Source: VAZQ01 sp963817135 (GTDB lineage Bacteria > Pseudomonadota > Alphaproteobacteria > Rhizobiales > Xanthobacteraceae). From it: a DNA stretch of 64,000 nt. This document shows positions 53,665 to 61,982 of this stretch, in pieces. The notes beneath the pieces are model-generated. The model did not search any database, had not been told where the DNA came from, and saw nothing but the letters and a program-made list of their open reading frames with translations. The DNA is taken from NCBI GenBank assembly GCA_963817135.1, contig CAWFNG010000013.1, positions 434,001 to 498,000 of the forward strand, in the 5' to 3' direction. Position 1 is the stretch's first letter. Each line of letters starts with the position of its first letter. The translations under genes were made by a program, and so were the position numbers.

Positions 53665-56235
53665 TCACAGCTGCATGCGCTCTTTTCGGACAAGGTCGCG
53701 CAGGCGCAATCGCTCGGCGCGCTCGATGTCCTGGCGGCGGCACCGAGGTTGATCGAAAGGGCCGAACCGGTAGGTGATCGATGCATTTATATTCCCCTGA
53801 AACAACAGTCCGGTCTGCTGCAGGTTTACCGGGAGAAGCTTGGCAGACCCGCCTCCGTTCAAATTCAGTCGCAGACACGCGCTGTATTCGAACGGCAGCG
53901 CGAGAAGGCTCCAACCGGAAGATGCTGCGCGAACGGTGAGGGTCGGGCCGAGATCGGTGACGACCGCAACCTCCGTCGCCGGAACGAGCGTGGTCTGAAG
54001 GTCATGCTCGATCACGACGTCCTGCGCAGGATCAAAGGAATCTCCGGCCAGGATACCGATGGCTTCGGCGGCGGTGGCTGCCACTCTTGGGTGGACCGGC
54101 GAATATTGACCCAGGTTGCTTCCGTCAAGCCGGAATATTCTGAGCGGAATTTCTCCCGCTTGCGTCTGATATACGAGCGTGGTGTCTGGGAGTTGTTCGG
54201 CGTCGGTGACGATCATGCGAATCCCCATTAGCCGTGCGATGCGGGGATTGAACACCCGGAGCGGGAAGAATGCCTTGAAGGCAACATCGTCCGGATGGGC
54301 GAAGAATGCGCGCAGGAAAGTAAATGTCACCGGCGATGTCCAATGGCCGTATTCGGTAGCGTCAGGAATGCCGAGACCGAGCAGATCGATATAATGATCG
54401 TTGCCGAGCATGAGCATGTAGTGAACGACCAATACATCGTAGGTGCCTAGCGGTGCGTCAGGCCATTGGTTCCCGGCCTCGGCGCGGGTTCCCCCCAGCA
54501 CCAGCGTCCGGCCGCGGAATGGTTTTCCGGCTTGCACGGCGAGATCCGCTTTCAGGAGCGCGACAGACGGCGGTTCTTCCGCGGGAAAAAGCGCATGCTG
54601 GTCGGGGGGGATACCGAGCACATAAGGGCGCAGAACGAAGGCAGCGAGAAGGAAATAGAACGCGAGGCGGTAACGCGCGAGCGGCAGGAAGAACCAGCTC
54701 GCCGCTTTGCCCTTGGCTTCGGTAGCCGCCTTGTACAGATATCTGACAAAGGCGCGGTCGACAAAAAACAGCAACGTCATACAGAGAACAGCGAAGAACC
54801 AGAACAGGAAGGGGCCGTGGGACATTTCCGCATAATGCCAGGATATGCCCTGCTGGATCGTGAGATGGTTGACGATGGAGAAAATCGGCATGCCGATTTC
54901 CAGGAAAATCACCGCAAATGCAAATCGCCTCAGCCGTGGCGATGGACCGGCAAGCACAAGGAGGCAGGCGATGATGAGAGACGCGCCCCAGATAAAGGTG
55001 ACACGCGAATCGTATCGGCCAAGGGTCTCGGCCATGGAAGAACCGAGAAACTCGCGCAGGAAGGCGAAACTGCGCACGTAGTGTCCGACGTCGATTGGCA
55101 CCGTTTCGCGGAAGTGCGAACTGTAGGCATAGCCATAAAGGTCGAGCAGGAAAGACGGGACTCCTGCCGCTAACAATGCTGCTCCCAGAACGGCACCCGT
55201 GGCGAGCTTCCAGCCAAGCTCCGATCGGCTTCGCGACGTGATCAGGAATGCCAGGCAATAGAGCACAGTGACGGCTATGCCGAAGACAGCTCCCGCGGGA
55301 AATGCCAGCAGCAACAGGCAGGAGACGACAGCAAAGCCGGCAGCGAGGACCAGGTTTGCTGGCGCGGCACGGGCCTGTCCAAGAAAAAAGAAGAGGGCAC
55401 TCGCCGCCAAGGAGTAGAGGCCCGCCTCATACCACCACAACCCGAGTATCAGTTGTTGCGTGAGAAGGTAGGGAGGGACCACATAGACGATGCGCTCGAG
55501 GCCAATCGGAATTGTTACCATAAGGGCAGTCGTGCCGGCGACCATGACCCGCGCAACCGGACGCAAGCCGAAGGCGCCGCCGAGAATCCACAGCAACAGC
55601 GCGGTGCACAGGAAGAACAGCGTCAGGGCAATCTCGAATTCACGCGCAGGGGAAAGGACGTGCGCCAATCCGAGAATTGGGGCGGCATTGCCGTTGAGCG
55701 GAACCTGGATACCGAAATTGTTGAGAAGATTGCCGGCAAGGGAAAATACCGGAGTGCGCCAATCGATATCGTAATCGACAAAGGCCTGATGATAATGCTG
55801 GTCGGGGGCCCGCGAGACGGCAACAATCGATCGCGTGGAGAGAAGTCGGAATACAATGAGAAAAAAACCCGCCAAAATGCCTGTCTGGATGCGTTCGCGG
55901 GCAGCATTGGCGGCGGGGACGCGTATGAAAAGAGATTTTCCCGCTGCTATTCCTGCTTCCCATATCGATCGTGCCAGTGCGAGAGGGACGGATTGCTGCA
56001 TTTCTCGCGACGACTGAACTGCTCGCAAGAACGCGAAAGCAAGCACCTGGTAGCCCCAGCTGCAAAAGATCAGCAGGCAAAGCGCATTGAACGCCTCAAG
56101 GCGTTTGACGCCGAAAAGCCGGTAAAGAACAAAATTTTCGTTCTCGCCGAGCCCTATGTAAGGTCCAGCCAAGATGATAATGACGAGGACGAGCAATGTA
56201 AGCTGCAGGCCGATGAAGAGGCGCGGTCGGATCAT
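53665..56235 (-). CDS. large polytopic membrane protein, tandem copy 2
   Basis: 856 residues, intact. The order of blocks is the same as in copy 1: RPRLFIGLQLTLLVLVIIIL, YIGLGENENFVLYRLFGVK, DYDIDWRTPVFSLAGNLLNN, FGIQVPLNGNAAPILGLAHV, LWWYEAGLYSLAASALFFFL, FLREFLGSSMAETLGRYDSR, TSPVTFTFLRAFFAHPDD, LRIFRLDGSNLGQYSPVHPR and WSLLALPFEYSACLRLNLNG. About twelve helices precede a C-terminal periplasmic domain of some 300 residues. I cannot name the family. Genes of this size beside a GtrB-like enzyme often transfer sugars from polyprenyl phosphate (inference). Divergent from the gene at 56381. Confidence 0.85.
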   Translation of the reverse strand: MIRPRLFIGLQLTLLVLVIIILAGPYIGLGENENFVLYRLFGVKRLEAFNALCLLIFCSWGYQVLAFAFLRAVQSSREMQQSVPLALARSIWEAGIAAGKSLFIRVPAANAARERIQTGILAGFFLIVFRLLSTRSIVAVSRAPDQHYHQAFVDYDIDWRTPVFSLAGNLLNNFGIQVPLNGNAAPILGLAHVLSPAREFEIALTLFFLCTALLLWILGGAFGLRPVARVMVAGTTALMVTIPIGLERIVYVVPPYLLTQQLILGLWWYEAGLYSLAASALFFFLGQARAAPANLVLAAGFAVVSCLLLLAFPAGAVFGIAVTVLYCLAFLITSRSRSELGWKLATGAVLGAALLAAGVPSFLLDLYGYAYSSHFRETVPIDVGHYVRSFAFLREFLGSSMAETLGRYDSRVTFIWGASLIIACLLVLAGPSPRLRRFAFAVIFLEIGMPIFSIVNHLTIQQGISWHYAEMSHGPFLFWFFAVLCMTLLFFVDRAFVRYLYKAATEAKGKAASWFFLPLARYRLAFYFLLAAFVLRPYVLGIPPDQHALFPAEEPPSVALLKADLAVQAGKPFRGRTLVLGGTRAEAGNQWPDAPLGTYDVLVVHYMLMLGNDHYIDLLGLGIPDATEYGHWTSPVTFTFLRAFFAHPDDVAFKAFFPLRVFNPRIARLMGIRMIVTDAEQLPDTTLVYQTQAGEIPLRIFRLDGSNLGQYSPVHPRVAATAAEAIGILAGDSFDPAQDVVIEHDLQTTLVPATEVAVVTDLGPTLTVRAASSGWSLLALPFEYSACLRLNLNGGGSAKLLPVNLQQTGLLFQGNINASITYRFGPFDQPRCRRQDIERAERLRLRDLVRKERMQL

Positions 56236-56380
56236 CTTGCTGTTCTAATTACCGCGCGCAATGCGTGTAGCGATCCCATCCGCAGGATGTTTTGCTTTTG
56301 ATCTGCCGACCACTTATCCCTCTACGTTTCGATCTTACGGTTTGCGGAAACATTGTCCAGAGACCACCAAGTAAAGCTCC

Positions 56381-57328
56381 ATGATCAACCTGTCGGTTGT
56401 TATCCCGATCTACAACGAACGGCAAAATCTGCAGCCGCTCCACAGGGAACTTGCAGCCGCGCTCGCCGCCGCATCGCAAGAGTGGGAAATCATCTTCATC
56501 AACGACGGCTCGAACGACGGATCGACACAATTGCTCGACGAGATCGCAGCGGCCGATCCGCGCACGCGCGTCATCCATTTCCGCCGCAATTTCGGCCAGA
56601 CTGCCGCCATCATGGCCGGGATCGACTACTCGCGCGGCGAAATTATCGTTACCATGGATGGCGATCTGCAAAACGATCCCAATGATATCGCCATTCTGCT
56701 GACCAAGCTGGAGGAGGGCTATGACGTTGTGTCCGGCTGGCGGGAGCAACGTCAGGATGCTGAATGGGGACGACGATGGCCCTCGCAAGTCGCCAACCGT
56801 TTCATTTCGAGGATGTCGGGAATTCAACTGCACGACTACGGATGTACGCTGAAGGCATATCGGCGCTGGGCGATCGAAAACGTGCGGCTCTATGGCGAGA
56901 TGCACCGCTACATCCCAATCTATGCAAGTTGGCAGGGAGCGCGGGTGACTGAACTGCCGGTGGCGCATCGCCCTCGTCTGCACGGCAAATCGAAATACGG
57001 GCTTTCGCGAGTGTCGCGCGTGCTGCTCGACATGCTGGTCATTTTTTTCTTGGATCGTGCGATGGATCGGCCGATGCAATTTTTTGGCAAGGCAGGTCTC
57101 TATCTGCTGGGGGCAGCGTTTATTGCCGGGCTTTATGCAATTGCACTGCGCCTCCTTGAGGGGACCTCGTTCATTCAGACGCCGTTGCCTCTTCTGGTGT
57201 CTCTCCTCACCATAGCGGCTCTGCTTTGTTTGTTTTTCGGCGTGCTCGCGGAAGTACAGATGCGAACCTATTTTGAAAGCCGAGACAAGCGGGCGTATAT
57301 CGTGCGCCAAACGAGAAATCTGGACTGA
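56381..57328 (+). CDS. polyprenyl-phosphate glycosyltransferase, GtrB/ArnC/DPM1-like
   Basis: 315 residues. NLSVVIPIYNERQNLQPLH, WEIIFINDGSNDGSTQLLD, RNFGQTAAIMAGIDYSRGE, TMDGDLQNDPNDIAILL (DxD near residue 92), HDYGCTLKAYRR and RLHGKSKYGLSRVSRVLLD are the hallmarks of enzymes that load a sugar onto undecaprenyl phosphate. Two C-terminal helices (GKAGLYLLGAAFIAGLYAI and LLVSLLTIAALLCLFFGV) anchor it. It would provide the lipid-linked donor for the GT-C-like membrane proteins on both sides. Its stop is 4 bases before the asparagine-synthase-like start. Confidence 0.93.
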   Translation: MINLSVVIPIYNERQNLQPLHRELAAALAAASQEWEIIFINDGSNDGSTQLLDEIAAADPRTRVIHFRRNFGQTAAIMAGIDYSRGEIIVTMDGDLQNDPNDIAILLTKLEEGYDVVSGWREQRQDAEWGRRWPSQVANRFISRMSGIQLHDYGCTLKAYRRWAIENVRLYGEMHRYIPIYASWQGARVTELPVAHRPRLHGKSKYGLSRVSRVLLDMLVIFFLDRAMDRPMQFFGKAGLYLLGAAFIAGLYAIALRLLEGTSFIQTPLPLLVSLLTIAALLCLFFGVLAEVQMRTYFESRDKRAYIVRQTRNLD

Positions 57329-57332
57329 CCGA

Positions 57333-59294
57333 ATGTGCGGTATCGCCGGCTTCACGAGAGACCCTTCGCGGTCGCAGCAACAGGATGCCGCCATTGTCGG
57401 CAGAATGCTCGCTCCCATAGCGCACCGGGGGCCGGACGACCGCGGCATTCACGTTCGCGGCGGCATCGCATTCGGTCATCTGCGGCTGGCAATTATCGAT
57501 GTGAGGGGAGGGCACCAGCCGCGGGTGGACCCGCCGACCGGAGACGCGCTGATCTTCAATGGCGAGATCTATGGTCATTCCGCATTGGCGGCAAAGCTCA
57601 GGCGCGAGGGAGCGCATCTCGTCGATCATTCCGATTCCGAAGTGCTGTTTCATCTCTTGCAGCGCGACGGCGTCAAGCGAACGCTCGACCAGATCGACGG
57701 AATGTTCGCCTTCGCCTTCTACGAAGCGCGAACAGACAAGCTTTATCTTGTGCGGGATCGCTTCGGCGAGAAACCCCTCTATTATTGCGAGCGAGATGAA
57801 GGCCTGGTTTTCGGATCGGAACCGAGCGCTGTTCTGGCACATCCGCTGGCACAGGATCTTCCCATCGATCTGAATGCCGTCGCTGCCTACACGCACTTCG
57901 AATATTTGCCCGGCAGCCGATCGCTTTATCGGGACTTGCGAAAATTACCTCCCGGCTCCTTCCTGACCTATCAATCCGGTCGGGCGGAAATCAGCTGTTA
58001 TTGGCAGCCAAGTCCGCAGGAGCGGGGATCGGTTCTCGAGAATGAAGCGGGCAAGCTCGAAAAACTGGATTACCTGCTGCGCGAATCCGTACGGGAACGG
58101 CTGGTTGCCGATGTTCCGGTGGGAGTGTTTCTATCCGGCGGGATTGATTCCTCGTTGGTCGCGGCATTGGTCGGAAAGTATGCTGGCGGCCTGACCGCCT
58201 TCACCATTTCCTTGCCGGACCAAAGCTACGACGAAGCTCATTCAGCAAAAGTCCTCGCCGGCAGTCTCGGCCTTCAACATCGCGTTATTCCAATCGGCAA
58301 TTCCGATATCGGCGCGGCGTTTGCCACCATCAGCGCCAAAATGGACGAACCGCTTGCCGATGCCTCCCTCTTGCCGACGCTCGCTCTGTGCACGGCCGCA
58401 CGGCAGGAGGTCACAGTTGCACTCGGTGGCGACGCCGCCGACGAACTTTTCGCCGGCTATATCAGTTTCCAGGCAAACCGATTGGCTCGCCTTCTGGCGC
58501 TTGTGCCGAATAGTCTAGGGGCAGCCATGCGCGCGGGATTGAATCTCGTTCCCAGCAACTCCTCGTACATGAGCAAGGAATTCCTGCTGCGGCAGCTAAG
58601 CCACGGCTGCGGACTTCCGCCCGAGCGCCAATGGATCGCCTGCATGGCGCCTTTTGCGCCGGAGGAGCATCTGCGGCTGTGGAGGCATGATGTCGAGGCG
58701 CCGGACATGCTTGCCGCCGAGCTGTACGCAATCGCGGAATTTACCCACAAGCGGGATCGGAAGCATTGGTCGACTGCTGAATTGCTTTTGTCTTTTATGC
58801 AGACATATCTGCCGGAAGACATCCTGCAGAAAGTCGACAGGGCGTCCATGTATGTCAGCTTGGAGGTCCGCTCACCCTTCCTTGCCCGCAACTTCGCCGA
58901 ATATGCGATCAGTCTTCCTTCCTCCGACAAGCTTGGAGTGTGGCGAACCAAGCAGCTGTTCAGAAAACTGGCCTTGCGCTATATCCCGGCGGAAATTGTC
59001 AATCGGAAAAAACACGGCTTTGCCCTGCCGCTTGCCCGGCTGCTGCGCGAGCAGCTGAAATCTGCGGTCGGCGAGACATTGCTTGACCGGGATTCGCCGT
59101 TGCGAGAATGGTTTGACGGCAAGTACATGGAATATCTTTGGTGCATGCATCAAACAGGAAAGCGCGATTTTCGAAAAAAGATTTGGACTCTCTATTGTCT
59201 CGCCACTGTCGTAAACAACATCCGCTCTTTGCTTCGTCATTCAGCCACGGTCGTCGAGGGAGAGAACCGATCGGAAGCCGAGCTCGCGCACTAG
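57333..59294 (+). CDS. asnB: glutamine-dependent asparagine synthase-like amidotransferase (AsnB family)
   Basis: 653 residues. MCGIAGFTRDPS supplies the N-terminal nucleophile Cys2; AHRGPDDRGIHVRGGIAFGH, FNGEIYGHSALAAKLR and DSEVLFHLLQ complete the glutaminase domain. VPVGVFLSGGIDSSLVAALV (PP-loop near 268), VALGGDAADELFAGY and QKVDRASMYVSLEVRSPFL form the synthetase domain. In O-antigen loci AsnB homologues turn uronic acids into uronamides, so a sugar amidation is more likely here than asparagine supply (inference). The TAG stop at 59292-59294 lies inside a palindromic repeat that starts at 59291. Confidence 0.92.
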   Translation: MCGIAGFTRDPSRSQQQDAAIVGRMLAPIAHRGPDDRGIHVRGGIAFGHLRLAIIDVRGGHQPRVDPPTGDALIFNGEIYGHSALAAKLRREGAHLVDHSDSEVLFHLLQRDGVKRTLDQIDGMFAFAFYEARTDKLYLVRDRFGEKPLYYCERDEGLVFGSEPSAVLAHPLAQDLPIDLNAVAAYTHFEYLPGSRSLYRDLRKLPPGSFLTYQSGRAEISCYWQPSPQERGSVLENEAGKLEKLDYLLRESVRERLVADVPVGVFLSGGIDSSLVAALVGKYAGGLTAFTISLPDQSYDEAHSAKVLAGSLGLQHRVIPIGNSDIGAAFATISAKMDEPLADASLLPTLALCTAARQEVTVALGGDAADELFAGYISFQANRLARLLALVPNSLGAAMRAGLNLVPSNSSYMSKEFLLRQLSHGCGLPPERQWIACMAPFAPEEHLRLWRHDVEAPDMLAAELYAIAEFTHKRDRKHWSTAELLLSFMQTYLPEDILQKVDRASMYVSLEVRSPFLARNFAEYAISLPSSDKLGVWRTKQLFRKLALRYIPAEIVNRKKHGFALPLARLLREQLKSAVGETLLDRDSPLREWFDGKYMEYLWCMHQTGKRDFRKKIWTLYCLATVVNNIRSLLRHSATVVEGENRSEAELAH

Positions 59295-59366
59295 TGGTCC
59301 GATTCCGAAGTTCGTCACCACTCGCGGCACGTTCAGATGCGAACTTCGGAATCTAAGGACCACTAG
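59291..59366. repeat. CTAG-ended palindromic element 2
   Basis: CTAGTGGTCC (59291-59300) and GGACCACTAG (59357-59366) are perfect inverted ends. Inside, GATTCCGAAGTTCG (59301-59314) pairs with CGAACTTCGGAATC (59340-59353). Its second to fourth bases form the stop codon of the asparagine-synthase-like gene. Confidence 0.9.
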
Positions 59367-59380
59367 CAACTCTATGATTT

Positions 59381-59458
59381 CTAGTGCGGTTTTGAATTTG
59401 AAGTTCCTAAACGAGCTTGCGGCCAGTTATGATAGGAACTTCAAATTCACCGCACTAG
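59381..59458. repeat. CTAG-ended palindromic element 3
   Basis: CTAGTGCGGT (59381-59390) and ACCGCACTAG (59449-59458) are perfect ends, and GAATTTGAAGTTCCTA (59394-59409) pairs with TAGGAACTTCAAATTC (59433-59448). It shares the TTTGAAGTTCCT core with the element at 26623-26690 and lies 14 bases after element 2. Confidence 0.9.
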
Positions 59459-59466
59459 CATGCATA

Positions 59467-61717
59467 ATGGCGGCTTCTCGGATGCAACAGATGACTTCTC
59501 GCGCGCGCATTGGCGTTGCACCCGGCCTTGCCTTGGTCGACGCAATCGGCGAAGAGCTGCGGTCGCTTCCGCAAGAGCTATCAGCTTCAATTGCGCGCTA
59601 CAAATCGCGTGTCGGCGCTCTTGCTCTCTCGCGTCAGCAGTTTTTTTCGCAGGCTTGCCAGCCTTGTTTCCCTGCTGCCGCGGGATTGGCGCTTCTGGAC
59701 GGTTGCAGCCGTTGCCGCCGCCGTCATGGGCGTCATGCAGTTCAATGTCCCGCTCTGGTATGGCGGGAGCGACCACGGCGACTATTACTGGTACGGCCGC
59801 TTTCTGCTGGGGCAGGGATTTGCCGGCTACGCGCTGCCGCCCAACTGGCGCACGCCGGGGATGGGCATCTTTCACATCCTCTCCGGCACCGTGCTCTTCG
59901 ATACGTGGAAGGGATTCATCGCGCTGTTCGCGCTGTTCAGCGTCGCCATTCCGGTCCTCTACTATCTCATCGTCCGGCCGCATTCGCGCAACCTTGCCCT
60001 CGTCGCGGCGCTCGTCGTGATCGCCTCCATGACGCCCACCATCTACGCGACCATGGCGGGGTCCGATCAGGTGTTCTTCTTTCTGCACGCGCTTCTCCTT
60101 TGCCTGTGCGTGACCTATTTCCATCGCCGGCTCGACCGCCGCCTCACGCTTCCCATCGTCATCGCCGTCGTTGCCGCCTGCGCCCATCTGGTGCGGCCGG
60201 TGGGCGCGGTCCTGTTCTGGATCTTCGTCTTCGTTGCCGTCCTCTTGCGGCCCCACGACTGGCGGCGCCTCGCGGCGGCGAGCGGAGTCTACGTGGCGCT
60301 TATGGCCGCCTGGGTGGTCTGGGACCGCGACCACGGCACGAATGGAGGCCTTGGGCCCGGGCATGGCCATGAATTGCCCAACCAGCTTGCGACCATCGCC
60401 GAGCGGCGCCTGGCGCAGGCATATTTTTCCCCGCAAGGCCTCGTGCATGCGCAGAGCGATGCGGCGGCAAAGGACTACGCCGCAAGCAGGACGCTTCGCA
60501 GCGAACTGCTCGCGCGTTCCTCGATCAGCACCCGCAGGAATGGCAGTCGGCTGCGTTCCTCACGCCGCCAAGCCTGTTCGGCCGCTATGCCGGCGATCCC
60601 GACGGCGCCGGGAAGCTTCTCGATGCGCTGTTCGCCGAGCGCAACACGCTCTATTTCGCCTTCATTGTCGCAAGCGCCAGGAAGGCGCTCGGCGATGATG
60701 CCGCGCTCGCCTTGCTCCACGACGTGGCGCGAGAGCATGGGACCACGGGCTGGAGCGGACTGGCGCGCTATTTCCTCAACCAGCCGGCGCAATTGCTGTT
60801 CGGCGTCGTGCCTAATCTCACCGGGCGCAACGTGTGGGCCTCATTCCTGCGCGCCAAGCATCAGCCCGCCTACAGCATCGACCATGTCCCCGACCCGCTG
60901 CTCACCCCCGAACTGGGGCCGGCCAACGCGCTCATTCTCGCACCGTGCGGCAATTCATCGACGGACTACCCGCAATATTGGCCACCGGAAGTGCTGGCGC
61001 GGTATCCGGGGCAACCGGAGATGCTCTACCGCATGGTGGTGGGAAGCGATGAGTGGACTGACCTGTTTCCGGTAGGTCTCGACCCCGAAGGCTTCATCTA
61101 CGAGATTCTGAACTGGTATTTCGGTCCCGCGCAGGCCGGCAGCCTCTATACGCGCGCCGTCGTCGAGATTCTGCGCAACCATCCCAAGCTGATCATGCTC
61201 AAATACGATAGTCTCCTGAGCCTCACCATCATGCCCAATCGCGCGCTCGCCGCGCTCTTTGATGGCAAACCGCTCTATCCCGGTTCCGACGCCTATTTCG
61301 AGACAAAGACGCAGGTGCACGACGGACCTCACGCCGGGTCTGCGCAAGGAACTCGTTCCGGTGATCGCCACGAACGATGTCTTCAAGGCCGCAGCCTCGC
61401 TGCAGATGGCGGTGTATGCCATGGCGCCGTTGTTCCTGTTGCTGCTCCTCCTCGCGCTTCCGTTTCTGCGCGGCCCCGCGACCACGGCGCGCATGCCTGC
61501 TCCTGATCCTTGACTATGCCTATCAGCTCGTATCGATCGCCGTCTTCACGTCTGGGGGGCGCCGCGCTACGAGGCGAGCTTCTATCTGCTGCCGTTCATC
61601 GTGAGCTGCATGATCTTCGGCCAGCTCACGTCGGATTGGCGGCGCCGGCGCTGCGGCCAAGTTGCAGCGTCCCGGATGCAGTGCAGCGCGCCGCAAACTC
61701 GGGATACCTCCCCCTGA
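59467..61717 (+). CDS. GT-C-like polytopic membrane protein, tandem copy 3a (frameshifted)
   Basis: FWTVAAVAAAVMGVMQFNVP is the first helix and LWYGGSDHGDYYWYGRFLLG the first loop, with the acidic residues usual in GT-C enzymes. PPNWRTPGMGIFHILSGTVL, YATMAGSDQVFFFLHALLL and AERRLAQAYFSPQGLVHAQS follow. Indels near 59645 (T7 run), 60510, 61320, 61500 and 61555 break the frame; the reading continues through LARYFLNQPAQLLFGVVPN, VPDPLLTPELGPANALIL and LDPEGFIYEILNWYFGPAQ. The best end reads YEASFYLLPFIVSCMIFGQL to a TGA at 61715-61717, inside the next repeat. About 730 residues. The ATG at 59467 is tentative. Confidence 0.75.
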
Positions 61718-61855
61718 AAGGGGGAGGTCGGCGCGAAGCGCCGGGTGGGGGTCAAATAGCGCGTGCTAGTAATTTAAGAACGACCCCCACCCGACCACCT
61801 TCGCTACGCTCGGTGGTCGACCTCCCCTTTCAGGGCCCCTTTCAGGGGGAGGTAT
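61704..61855. repeat. 152-base palindromic repeat between tandem membrane-protein genes
   Basis: Perfect 20-base ends ATACCTCCCCCTGAAAGGGG (61704-61723) and CCCCTTTCAGGGGGAGGTAT (61836-61855), with inner pairing of GGTGGGGGTC and GACCCCCACC. Repeats with this CTCCCCCTGAAAGGGGGAG style are common in Bradyrhizobium-like genomes (from memory). It supplies the likely stop codon of the upstream gene and would form a strong hairpin after it. Confidence 0.9.
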
Positions 61856-61982
61856 CCAGCCTCTCGCTCGTGCCACGTACGGTTGCCTGTTGATGGTGCG
61901 CCGGCGACAACATCTTGCAATACTCCTCCGAATTGGACTTTATGCAGCGCCAGAACGCCTGTCCGATGCCTGGAGGGGACGC

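Noticed and set aside
56249..57448. 399-codon minus-strand frame opposite the GtrB-like gene
   Set aside because: Antisense shadow with low-complexity His/Arg content; the plus strand is clearly coding.
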